Part shown: positions 46,211 through 58,661 of the stretch, one piece after another
Layout of the letters: the number at the start of each line of letters is the position of its first letter
Position numbering within the stretch: position 1 is the stretch's first letter
From: Actinokineospora globicatena
GTDB taxonomy: Bacteria; Actinomycetota; Actinomycetes; Mycobacteriales; Pseudonocardiaceae
Direction of reading: 5' to 3'
DNA: 64,000 nucleotides
Assembly: GCF_024171945.1 (NCBI RefSeq)
Contig: NZ_JAMTCR010000004.1
Coordinates: 806,001 to 870,000, forward strand
Program-made: the position numbers and the translations under genes
The notes under the pieces: model-generated
The model's input: only the letters and a program-made list of their open reading frames with translations
What the model was told of the DNA's origin: nothing
Database searches by the model: none

Positions 46211-47833
46211 TCAGCCGCGTGCGCCCACGATGAGCTTCTGCAGGTCAGCGCGGGTGATGTCGTTCGCCGCGATGCTCGCCTTGCGCTGCGTGGCACCGGC
46301 GGGGTTCGGCTGCGGCAGCGGCTCGCACTGCGCGTCCGAACGACGACCCGCGACCCGGGCCGGGAGCTTGCCGGTGGCCAGGTACTCGGCGATCTTGTCG
46401 TCGACGCAGGCGACCCCGTTCAGCGAACCGGAGTGGGTCGTGCCGCCGACCCCCTCGACCAGGACGGCCTTGGGGAACCGGGACCGCAGTTCGAGGCTGC
46501 CCTCGTACGGCGTCGCGGCGTCCAGCGTCTCGTTGAGCAGCAGGATCGGCGGGGCCTTGGACCCGTCGACCTTGACCGGCGTGCCGGTCTTGCCGCCCCA
46601 GTTGAGGCAGGGCGCGTTGAACCAGGCGTTGCCCCAGGTCTCGAACGGCGCGCGGATGTGGGTGATCCAGTTGTCGATCTTCCACTTGGTCCACGAGGTG
46701 GGCCACTGGACGTCGGTGCACTGGGTGGCCAGGTACATCGCGAAGCCGTTGTCGGTGCCGGGGCCCTGGCCGTTGGACGCGTCGTAGAGCGCCTTCAGAC
46801 CCGAGTAGTCACCGTCGTTGACCCACGCGGAGAACGCGTTGGCCACGTCCTCCCAGCCGAACACGTAGTACCCGGCCTGCAGGAAGATGTCGGTCCACTC
46901 GTCGGGCCCGATGATGCCGCCCGCGGGCTTGGCGATGAACTTCAGCTGCTCGCGGTAGAACAGCGCCTCGACCTCGCGGCCGGACTTGCCCAGCTTGTAG
47001 GTCGCGTTGTTCTTGGCGATCCAGTCGAAGTAGACCTTGATGTTGCGGTCGAACGCGACGTCCTGGTCCAGGTTGGCCTGGTACCAGACCTTGCGCGCGT
47101 CGACGTTGCCGTCGAGCACCATCCGGCGCACCCGCTCCGGGTACAGGGTCGCGTAGACCTGGCCCAGGTAGGTGCCGTAGGAGAAGCCGTAGAAGTTGAT
47201 CTTCTCCTGCTTGAGCGCCTTGCGCAGGACGTCGATGTCGTTGACCGTGTCGGTGGTCTTGACGTTGTCGAGCAGGTCGCCACCGGCGGTGTCGCACGCC
47301 TTCGCGTAGTTCTTCGACCTGGTCAGCCAGGTCTGCTCCAGCTTGCTGGTCACCGGCACGTAGTAGGGCCGGTTGTAGGCGAAGTAGTCGCCGTCGCAGG
47401 CCAGCGCGGGCTGGCTGGACCCGACACCGCGCGGGTCGAAGCCGATCCAGTCGTAGGCCTCGCCCGCGCCGTTGGGCACGTACTCGCCGAGCACCGACAG
47501 GGTCAGGCCGGAGCCGCCGGGGCCACCGGGGTTGGTGATCATGATGCCCTGGTACTTGTCCGCTGGCACCTTGGCCGCGATCCGGGAGACCGCGATCTTG
47601 ATCTTCTTGCCGGACTGCTTGCCGTAGTCGAGCGGCACCTCGAGGAAACCGCACTGCGCGCCGCGCCTGGCGAGCCCAGGGCTGGCGCAGGTGCCCCACG
47701 CGATCGGCGCGGGGTCGTAGCTGACCTGGTTGGGCGCGGGCTTGGCCTGCGGGGCCGCGGAGACCACCGGTGCGAGCACCGCACCGCCAACCACGAAGCC
47801 TGCCGCGGCGACGACCGCCACGATTTTCTTCAC
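46211..47833 (-). CDS. Secreted S33 tripeptidyl aminopeptidase-like protease
   Basis: 540 residues with a signal peptide (VAVVAAAGFVVGGAVLAPVV, then SAAPQAKPAP). Alpha/beta hydrolase core: ITNPGGPGGSGLTLSVLGEY (oxyanion), IGFDPRGVGSSQPALAC, nucleophile elbow NFYGFSYGTYLG, acid region ILLLNETLDAATPYEG and His in VGGTTHSGSLNG. The C-terminal TAP-like domain is present. It cleaves N-terminal peptides outside the cell, as in Streptomyces tripeptidyl aminopeptidases. GTG 47833 is the likely start. Confidence 0.9.
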   Translation of the reverse strand: MKKIVAVVAAAGFVVGGAVLAPVVSAAPQAKPAPNQVSYDPAPIAWGTCASPGLARRGAQCGFLEVPLDYGKQSGKKIKIAVSRIAAKVPADKYQGIMITNPGGPGGSGLTLSVLGEYVPNGAGEAYDWIGFDPRGVGSSQPALACDGDYFAYNRPYYVPVTSKLEQTWLTRSKNYAKACDTAGGDLLDNVKTTDTVNDIDVLRKALKQEKINFYGFSYGTYLGQVYATLYPERVRRMVLDGNVDARKVWYQANLDQDVAFDRNIKVYFDWIAKNNATYKLGKSGREVEALFYREQLKFIAKPAGGIIGPDEWTDIFLQAGYYVFGWEDVANAFSAWVNDGDYSGLKALYDASNGQGPGTDNGFAMYLATQCTDVQWPTSWTKWKIDNWITHIRAPFETWGNAWFNAPCLNWGGKTGTPVKVDGSKAPPILLLNETLDAATPYEGSLELRSRFPKAVLVEGVGGTTHSGSLNGVACVDDKIAEYLATGKLPARVAGRRSDAQCEPLPQPNPAGATQRKASIAANDITRADLQKLIVGARG

Positions 47834-48090
47834 ATTGCCCCATTTCCCTCATGCTTCGTCCGCACCCGGGTTGTGGTTCGCGGACCGCCCGATGCTGCCC
47901 CAGCGGCGTCCGGTTGGGAATAGCCAACCACCGATTTTTGCTAACGCGAAAGCATTGTCGATCGACGATACCGGGCGATGCGGGAAAATCCGGACTCTCC
48001 ACATCGGACCGAGCGCGACGTCGTGGCCCGAATGCCCGGGGGAGCACGACCGGGACATCGGACAACCGCGACCGCCCAAGGCAACGACAA

Positions 48091-48118
48091 CGGGGGCGGA
48101 CCGTTGGGTCCACCCCCG
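48091..48118 (-). terminator. Hairpin after pheT
   Basis: A 12-bp stem with one mismatch (CGGGGGCGGACC / GGTCCACCCCCG, 4-nt loop) lies 18 bases beyond the pheT stop on the minus strand. Confidence 0.65.
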
Positions 48119-48135
48119 TCACGTACAGCACTTGG

Positions 48136-50645
48136 TCAGCCGCGCAGGGTCGCCCCGTGCCGCTCGGTGGCCGCCGCGACCGCCGCGTCGCGCGCCGCCG
48201 TCGCCTCCTCCACCGTCAGCGTGCGGTCGGTCGCGCGGAAGCGCAGCGAGTACGCCAGCGACCGCTTGCCCTCGCCGACCTGGGTGCCGCTGAACACGTC
48301 GAACAGGTTCAGCTCCTCCAGCAGGTCGCCGCCGCCACCGCGCAGGGTGTCGGTCAGCTCCGCCGCCGGGACCTCGTCGTCGACCACCAGCGCCACGTCG
48401 AGCAGCACCGGCGGGTACGGCGACACGACCGGCACCACCTTGCGCTGGCGCACCGGCAACAGGTCCAGGTCGAGCTCCATCGCGCAGGTCCGCTTCGGCA
48501 ACCCGAGCGCCTCCACGACCTTCGGGTGCAGCTCGCCCGCGTGCCCGACCGGGAACCCGCCCACGCTCAACCGCGCGCACCGACCCGGGTGCCACGGAGC
48601 GAGCACGTCGGCACTCACCGTCAGCTCGACGCCCGCTGCCTCGGCGACCACCTGGGCGGCCCGCACCGCGTCCGCCCACGACGCCGCCTCGCCGCCACCC
48701 CACCAGCCCGCGCGCTGGTGGTTGCCCGCCAGCACGACGGCCACGTGGGTGGGCTGCGCGGGCAGCGCGGCGGCCAACGCCGCGAACTGCTCGTCGTCCG
48801 GCCGACCGGTGACCGCGACATCCGGCATCGGCCTGGCTTCCGCGTGCGGCAGCACGACCTGCCCGATGTGGAACAACGCCACGTCCTTGGCGCCGCGCGA
48901 TACGTTGCGCGCCAGGGTGTCGAGCAACCCGGGCAGCAGCGTGGTCGCGAGCTGGTCGCGGTCGGACTCCAGCGGGTTGCGCACCCGCACCGTGCGGCGG
49001 CGCACGTCGTCCGCATCGAGCCCGAACGCGTCCCACACCTGCGGCGAGACGAACGGGAACGGCAGCACCTCGACGTAGCCCTGCTCGGCCAGCGTCCGCG
49101 AGACGTGCCTGCGGCGGCGCTGGGTCGGGGTCAACCCGTGCCCGGCGGGCGCGGTCGGCAGCACCGACGGGATGGTCTCGTAGCCCTGCAACCGCAGGAC
49201 CTCCTCGACCAGGTCGGCTGGCTGGGTCAGGTCCGCGCGCCAGCTCGGCGGGAACGCGGTGACCTCCGGCGTGCCGTCCTCGGCGGCGCCCACCTCGACC
49301 CGGCAGCCGATCTGCTGCAACCGGGCCGCGGTCACACCGCGCGCATAACGGGCACCGGCGACCCTGTCGGGCAGGTCCATCGCCATGACCACCGGGGCGG
49401 GCGCGTGCGGGCTGCCCTCGTCGGTGCGACCGGGCTGGATGCTGCCCTCGCCGTACTGGCGCAGCAGCCGCGCGGCCCGCTCCAGCGCGACCGGCGGCAG
49501 CGCCGGGTCCACGACGCGCTCGTAGCGGCGCGACGCCTCACTGGGCAGCTTGTGCCTGCGCACCGCCCGCGCGATCGACGGCGGGTCCCAGACAGCGGCC
49601 TCCAGCAGGATGTCGGTGCTGTCCGCGCGCACCTCGGTGCTCGCGCCGCCCATCACCCCGGCCAGCGAGATCGGGCCGGACTCGTCGCTGATGACGATGT
49701 CGTCCGGGTCCAGGGTCCGCTCGACGTCGTCGAGGGTGACCAGCTTCTCGCCCGCGACCGCCCGGCGCACCGTCAACCCGCCGCGCACCCGCGAGGTGTC
49801 GAAGGCGTGCATCGGCTGGCCCAGCTCGAGCATCACGAAGTTGGTGACGTCCACCGCAAGCGAGATCGACCGGATCCCGGCCAGCATCAGCGTGCGGCGG
49901 ATGTGCCACGGCGTCGGCGCGGTCGGGTCCACACCGGTCACCCGGCGCACCGCGAACCGCGAGCAGGCGCCCTCGGCCACCAGGTCCACCGCGATCGCCC
50001 GGTTCTCCGCCGCGGGGACCTCGATCGCCGCCGGGTCGATGAACCCCAGGTCCAGCGCGCAGGCCAGTTCCCTGGCCAGGCCGCGCATGGACAGGCAGTA
50101 GCCGCGGTCGGGGGTCGGCGCCAGCTCGATGACCGTGTCGGTGAGCCCGAGCAGCTCGATGGCGTCGTCACCCGGGGCCACGTCGTCGTCCACGGGCAGC
50201 ACCAGGATGCCGGAGTGGTCGTCGCCCAGGCCCAGCTCGTCGGCCGCGCAGATCATGCCGCGGCTGACCCGGCCGTAGGTCTTGCGCTCGGCGATGGTGA
50301 AGTCGCCGGGCAGCACCGCGCCGGGCAGCGCGACCACGACCACGTCGCCCTCGACGAAGTTGGTGGCACCGCACACGACCTGGGTGGTCAGCGGCTGCTC
50401 ACCGTCCTCCTCCGGCTCGCCGATCTCCACGGTGCAGTACCGGATCGGCTTCTTGAAACCGGTGAGCTCCTCGATCTGCGCGACCCGGCCGACCACGACC
50501 GGGCCGGTGACCGGGCCAAGCGGCAGGACTTCCTCGACCTCGATGCCGACCCGGATGAACGCCGCGGCGATCTCGGTAGCGCCGATGTCGCGGTGGTCCT
50601 CGGTGAGTTCGAGCTGCTGGATGAGCCAGCTGACGGGGATCCGCA

Positions 50646-50646
<1 letters not shown>
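48136..50646 (-). CDS. pheT: Phenylalanyl-tRNA synthetase beta subunit
   Basis: 836 residues, full length. N-terminal RIPVSWLIQQLEL, a tRNA-binding EMAP-like domain (VVVGRVAQIEELTGFKKPIR; VVCGATNFVEGDVVVVALPG), B3/B4 editing domain (RGLARELACALDLGF; NRAIAVDLVAEG), B5 domain and the C-terminal ferredoxin-fold anticodon domain (VSPYPPVLLDVALVVDDEVP). With PheS it forms the alpha2-beta2 synthetase that charges tRNA-Phe and edits mischarged Tyr. GTG 50646 shares one base with the pheS stop (TAGTG). Confidence 0.95.
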
Positions 50647-53845
<3,199 letters not shown>

Positions 53846-53859
53846 CCCGGAGGATCGAC

Positions 53860-56643
53860 GTGCCCGAGCCCGACCCGCGTGAGCGCCTGGCCAGGCAGCT
53901 GCACGAGTCCGACGACCTGCCCGCCGGTCCGGCCAAGTGCGAGGCGCTGGAACGGGTCGCGCGCGCCGCCGACGCCGCCGGGCTGCCCGACCTGGGCGTC
54001 GCGTCGCGGCTGGTCCTGGTCAACGCCTACCGGGAGATCCGCCGCTACGACCTGATGCTCACCCCGTTCGCCTGGCTGCGCGCCACCGAGACCCGGCACC
54101 CGGAGGCGTTCGACGAGTGGGCGGTGCACCAGTTCACCTGGATGCACAAGTGGCTGGCCACCGGGCTGCTCGGCGACCCCCGGTTCACCCTGGACCAGAT
54201 CACCGCCCTGGTCGACCAGCTCGAACAGCGCTACCGGCTGCACGGCTACTCGCTGCACCCCGTGCACGACAAGCGGCGCGCGCTGGCCCACCACGTGGGG
54301 GACACCGAGGCGGCGGACACCCACTTCACCGCGTGGCGCGGCGCCGAGCCCGACGACATGAGCGACTGCCCGGCGTGCGTGGTGGACAGCCAGGTCGGCT
54401 ACTTCGTGTCCCGGGAGCGGTTCACCGAGGCGATCGCGGTGGCCAGGCCGGTGCTCGACGAGCCGTCCGACTGCGCGGAGCAGCCGCACGGCGTGCTGGC
54501 GTCGCTGATCGAGGCCTACCTGGCCACCGGCAGGCTCGAGGACGCCGCGCGGGCGCACCTGGTGTCCTACCGGGTGGTCCGCGGCACCCCGCAGGGTCGG
54601 TCCGCGCTGCACGCGCACCTGCGGTTCTGCGCCATCACCGACAACGCCGGGCGCGGGCTGGAGATCCTCACCGACAACATCGACGTCCTCACCGATCCGC
54701 CGAGCCCCAAGGTGCTGCTGGAGTTCGCCGCGGCGGCCGCGCTGGTGCTGAGCCGGGTGCCCGACCGCGCGGACCGCCGGTTCACCCTCGGCGAGGTCGA
54801 GCTGGACGGGGAGGCGCTGCGCGTCTTCTGCGCCGAGGAGGCGTTGACCACGGCGGTGGCGTTCGACCAGCGCAACGGGACGGACGCGGTCAGCGGGCGG
54901 GTGCGCGCGACGCTGGACCTCGCCGACGTGGGACCGGTGCTGGTGGCCGTTCCCCCGGCGGCGCAGGCCGAGCAAGTCGGGTCGTTCACCGGCGAGCTCG
55001 ACACCGCCGTGCTGGGGGAGCCGCGCGACCAGGTCGACGCGGCCGAGGCGGCGTGCGCGGCGATCGAGGCGGGGCAGGCGCTCACCGGCGTCCGGCTGCT
55101 CGCGGACGTCTCGGCGGTCGGCCTCCCCGACGGGCTGGCGGCGAGGGTGGCCGCGCACCGGCAGCGGTTCCAGCGCATCGACGACCCGGCGGTGACGGCG
55201 GCCCGGTTGGTGGAGTGCCAGTCGCGGCTGCTGGCCGCCGGGGAACTGGTCATCGCCGCGCGCCTGCACCACGTGCTGGCCGGGTTGTGGCAGCACGCCG
55301 GGCAGACCGCCCGCGCCAACGACCACGCACGGCTCGCTGTCGCCGAGGGCACGACGCTGGGCGACGCTCTCGCGGTGATCTACGGCCATCTCGCGCTGGT
55401 GGACCTGGATCCCGTCACGGGCGCGGCCTCCCTGGACACCGCGGAGGAGGTGGCGACGGCGGCGGCACCCCAGTTCCTCGGGGCGGTGCGCGACGTCCGG
55501 GCCGAGTTGCTGGCCGCGTCCGGCGACGTGCCCGGCGCGTTGGCGATCGTCGCGGGCCTGCTCGACGGGGTGAGCACCTGGCCGGAGCTGACGACGCTGC
55601 GGCTGATGGACCACCGCGCGCGGCTGCTGGCGGACCTGGGGCGGATCGAGGAGTCCGCGCACTGGTTCGACCAGCTGGTGGCGCGGTGCCGCAAGAGCCC
55701 GGGGCCGTGGCTGGCCGACTCGCTGATGCAGTACGCGGTCCTCATCGACCACGCGGGGCTCGCGGCCGAGAACCTGCCGACCCTGCTGGAGGCCGCCGCG
55801 GCGGCCCGCGCGTACCTGCCGCCGGTGGGCACGGCCCAGGCCTGCCTGCACCTGTCCGCCGGGTACCTGGCCACGGGCCGCGCGCTGGAGGCGGCGGAGA
55901 CCCTGGAGGAAGCCCTCCGGCTCACCCCGCCCACGGCGACCGACCTGCTCACCAAGGTCCACTACCGCCTGGCGCTGGCCTGCCGCGACCTCGACGAGCA
56001 CGCCACCGCCGAGACCCACCTGACCGCCGTCATCGACGCGGGCACCACAGACGACGCCCTGCTCGGCCACCTGCTGCACCAGCTCGGCGACGTCCGCCTG
56101 CACTTGGGCGCGCTACCGGATGCCGCGACCGCGTTCGAGCACTCCGCCGCCCACTGGCGCGCCGCGGACAACCCGATCGCGGCCAGCGAGTCCCTGGTCC
56201 GCCTCGCCCACGCCAGGGGCATGGCCGACCTCACCGCCGGACTGTCCTACTTGGACGAGGCGGAGACCCTCGCGGCGTCGACGGAGGACGGTCTCGACCA
56301 ACTGGCCGAGACCATCGGCTTCCGCGTGGCCCTGCTGGCCCACCACGAGCACTACGCCCAGGCCCTCACCGCCAACGCCGCCGCCGAGGAACTAGCCGTG
56401 CGCCTGGGCAACCCCGACTGGCAGGCCTTCCTCGCGGGCCGCGCCGCCCACCTCCACCTGGACATCGGCGACCCCGACACCGCCGAATCCGAGGCCCGCC
56501 GCGCCGCCGCCCTCCTCGGCACCCCACCCAACCCCCAAACCCTCGGCGTCGTGCTGGGCACCCTCGCCAGAACCCTGGAGGAACAGGGAAAACCGGTGGA
56601 CTCCGACCCCCTGGTGAAGTCCCTCACCACGCACCTGGACTGA
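53860..56643 (+). CDS. Large TPR-repeat protein paired with the HSP90 homologue
   Basis: 927 residues with no signal peptide or membrane segment. It is helical throughout, with many TPR-like hairpins (ALIEAYLATGRLEDAARAHL; LHLSAGYLATGRALEAAETL; LLHQLGDVRLHLGALPDAA). A central less-repetitive part lies around residues 300-390. GTG 53860 follows GGAGGATCGAC. TPR proteins often dock to HSP90; adjacent pairing suggests a dedicated co-chaperone or scaffold, which is inference. No catalytic motif was seen. Confidence 0.75.
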   Translation: MPEPDPRERLARQLHESDDLPAGPAKCEALERVARAADAAGLPDLGVASRLVLVNAYREIRRYDLMLTPFAWLRATETRHPEAFDEWAVHQFTWMHKWLATGLLGDPRFTLDQITALVDQLEQRYRLHGYSLHPVHDKRRALAHHVGDTEAADTHFTAWRGAEPDDMSDCPACVVDSQVGYFVSRERFTEAIAVARPVLDEPSDCAEQPHGVLASLIEAYLATGRLEDAARAHLVSYRVVRGTPQGRSALHAHLRFCAITDNAGRGLEILTDNIDVLTDPPSPKVLLEFAAAAALVLSRVPDRADRRFTLGEVELDGEALRVFCAEEALTTAVAFDQRNGTDAVSGRVRATLDLADVGPVLVAVPPAAQAEQVGSFTGELDTAVLGEPRDQVDAAEAACAAIEAGQALTGVRLLADVSAVGLPDGLAARVAAHRQRFQRIDDPAVTAARLVECQSRLLAAGELVIAARLHHVLAGLWQHAGQTARANDHARLAVAEGTTLGDALAVIYGHLALVDLDPVTGAASLDTAEEVATAAAPQFLGAVRDVRAELLAASGDVPGALAIVAGLLDGVSTWPELTTLRLMDHRARLLADLGRIEESAHWFDQLVARCRKSPGPWLADSLMQYAVLIDHAGLAAENLPTLLEAAAAARAYLPPVGTAQACLHLSAGYLATGRALEAAETLEEALRLTPPTATDLLTKVHYRLALACRDLDEHATAETHLTAVIDAGTTDDALLGHLLHQLGDVRLHLGALPDAATAFEHSAAHWRAADNPIAASESLVRLAHARGMADLTAGLSYLDEAETLAASTEDGLDQLAETIGFRVALLAHHEHYAQALTANAAAEELAVRLGNPDWQAFLAGRAAHLHLDIGDPDTAESEARRAAALLGTPPNPQTLGVVLGTLARTLEEQGKPVDSDPLVKSLTTHLD

Positions 56644-56650
56644 GCCTGCC

Positions 56651-56989
56651 TCAGCAGTGCCCATCCGCCACATACGCACTGCTCGCCGTCACCCACGCAT
56701 CCACCGACCCCGTCAGCAACACGTGATACCGCCCACCATCATTGCGATCGGTGTAGAAATTGGTGCACGCCCCCCAAAGCCCATAAATGTTCTGCCCCGT
56801 AGCCGACGTGAACACCCGCACATCACTAACCGTCGACTTCACATGCTTCGGATACCAAACAACCGCCGCCTCGGTTCCCCCTGCAGCCTGCGTCCCGGCT
56901 CCGCCCGCACTACCTGTCGCGGCTCCCGCCGTCCCCGCCAACGCCAACACCATGACCCCCACCAACACCCCAACCCGCGCGACCTTCAC
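56651..56989 (-). CDS. Small secreted protein
   Basis: 112 residues. A clear signal peptide (VARVGVLVGVMVLALAGTAG) precedes a mature part of about 90 residues: a Gly/Ala-rich linker, then VVWYPKHVKSTVSDVRVFTS and YHVLLTGSVDAWVTASSAYV, with two Cys (CTNF and the final Cys) that could form a disulfide. This resembles small secreted SH3-like actinomycete proteins; function unknown. GTG 56989 has GAGGAGAGTTGA upstream. It converges on the TPR gene with only 7 bases between the stops. Confidence 0.7.
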   Translation of the reverse strand: MKVARVGVLVGVMVLALAGTAGAATGSAGGAGTQAAGGTEAAVVWYPKHVKSTVSDVRVFTSATGQNIYGLWGACTNFYTDRNDGGRYHVLLTGSVDAWVTASSAYVADGHC

Positions 56990-57199
56990 TCAACTCTCCT
57001 CACTTGGACACCCGTTTCCCTCCCCATCGTGGCTCACCCCCACCCCCCACCATCAGCCACCGGACGGATGACATTTCCCGCCCTTTACCTCCTTTCAACC
57101 TTTAACCCCACGCAATCGCCCACACCCCCCTCAACCCCCTATTCGCAACCCCGCCCACCCCCTTTCCCGCACCCCCAGCCCACGCCCCACCAACCCCGA

Positions 57200-57717
57200 G
57201 CGCATCGCCCCCAGCGCTCCACAAAGTCCCCACGCCCAGTCCCAGCCCACCCGCCACGACTGGCGAAGACCCCACAACGTTGGCCCTCAAGCGCCCGCCG
57301 ACAACGTTGGCCGCCCACCGCTCCGCGAAGGCGCTGGTGCCAGGCTGGCTCGATGGGGTGGACTTGTTTTGTGTGGGGGAGGACCACCCGTAGCGTCGTC
57401 AGGGGCAGGGGAGAGCCGCTCTGTGGCCCCCTGCTTTTAGCCCTTCCCAGGGTGGTCCCGGGGCCCCGCACAAAATGAGTTCGCCCCATCGAGCTTCGCT
57501 CGAAACTCGCGCCTCACTGCAATGCCGAAGGCGAGCCGTCTACCGCAGCGCAGCGGAGGCCCGAGACCCGGACTTCCCCCAGCTCAACGCCCTGCCGACC
57601 AAGGCCAGCAAGATCAACCCGCCCCAAAGTCCCCCGAATACACAGCCTACCGAAGGGGGCGCAAGGCAAGAGAGGCTGAAAGTCGAGCCTGTGGACAACT
57701 CCGCCCCATGTGGACAA
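57200..57717 (-). repeat. Long dispersed repeat, copy 2 (inverted)
   Basis: Reverse-complement relative of 34225-34740, with equal length and landmarks in the same order. The DnaA-box-like pair is here perfect: TGTGGACAA at 57690-57698 and 57709-57717 (TTGTCCACA on the other strand), again 19 bases apart. It fills most of the 778-bp gap between the secreted protein and the AlkD-like gene. No gene is supported inside. The remaining sequence at 57010-57200 is very C-rich and carries nothing recognised apart from a possible 24-residue upstream ORF (57000-57074, minus strand). Confidence 0.75.
57348..57494. repeat. Palindromic core of repeat copy 2
   Basis: 31-bp arms at 57348-57378 and 57464-57494, inverted and matching at 26 of 31 positions. 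Same arm sequence family and same overall size (147 bp) as the core of copy 1, but a different centre. Confidence 0.7.
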
Positions 57718-57767
57718 CCCACCCCCCGCGCCGAATCCAACCTACAACAGCACCTCACGCGAACAAC

Positions 57768-58430
57768 TCACGCGAGGTGCTTCAACGCCTCCCGCCGAGA
57801 AAGCGGCGACAGGTCCGGGTGGGCGTCCACGAACTCGCGCACCCAAGCGGGGTCGACGCGGGCGTGTTGGCGGAGGGCCCAGCCTATTCCCTTGCGGAGG
57901 AAGAAGTCTGGGTCCTGGGTGTTGGCCTCGATGGCGTGGGTGAGGAGGGTGAGGTCTGTCTCGCCCTTGGCGGAGAGTTGGCAGATGATGGCGGCGCGGC
58001 GTTTCCAGCGGTCGGGGGAGACGGACCAGGTGCGCAGGACGGGGGTCACCAGGGCGCGGTGGGCGAGCAGGAGCGGGCCGACGTGGTGGCTGGCCAGTTC
58101 GTCCACATAGTCCCACCAGGCGCCGGTGGTGATGAACTCCTCGTACAGCGGGAGGAGATCGGGTTCCTGCCAGCGCGGGTAGCGGCGCAGCAGATCCAGG
58201 GCGACGTACCGCTCCTCGCGGTGATCGGCCTCGCGCCAGAGCCTGCCGACGACGTCGAGCCACTCCGCGCGGGAGGTGAGGGCGGGCAGTTGCCGGACAA
58301 GTGAATCCCTTGCGGGTTTGGGAACCCCGTGGAACGGCATCTCGGATTTCATGTAGCGCTGCATATCCGGCGCGCGGGTCGAGTCCGCCGCTGCCGCGAG
58401 GCGCGCACGGGCCACAGTTGCCAAGTCCAC
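57768..58430 (-). CDS. AlkD-like DNA alkylation repair protein
   Basis: 220 residues, HEAT-like helical repeats of the AlkD/DNA-alkylation-repair family: RYMKSEMPFHGVPKPARDSL, REERYVALDLLRRYPRW, WWDYVDELASHHVGPLLLAH and FFLRKGIGWALRQHARVDPA. AlkD glycosylases excise N3/N7-alkylated purines. WWDYVDEL and the RKGIGWALR segment are conserved around the DNA-binding groove. GTG 58430 is the likely start; no strong ribosome binding site is visible. Confidence 0.88.
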   Translation of the reverse strand: MDLATVARARLAAAADSTRAPDMQRYMKSEMPFHGVPKPARDSLVRQLPALTSRAEWLDVVGRLWREADHREERYVALDLLRRYPRWQEPDLLPLYEEFITTGAWWDYVDELASHHVGPLLLAHRALVTPVLRTWSVSPDRWKRRAAIICQLSAKGETDLTLLTHAIEANTQDPDFFLRKGIGWALRQHARVDPAWVREFVDAHPDLSPLSRREALKHLA

Positions 58431-58661
58431 ATGGGAACGCTACCGCTGTCGACGCTCCCCGCCGACAGCGCACCCACCCACTTCCGCCTGACCTCGAACG
58501 CACCACCTCCCTCTCGACTTCCCTGCAAGACGCAGAAAGCAACCCCCCATTTCCGTCACCGCACAAGCACTCCCCGAAGGCGGTCCGGTCACCGCGCACG
58601 GCCAACCACCGGAGTGGATGACCGTGCGCGATCGACCTGTCACAGTCGCGGGAACGGGCTG

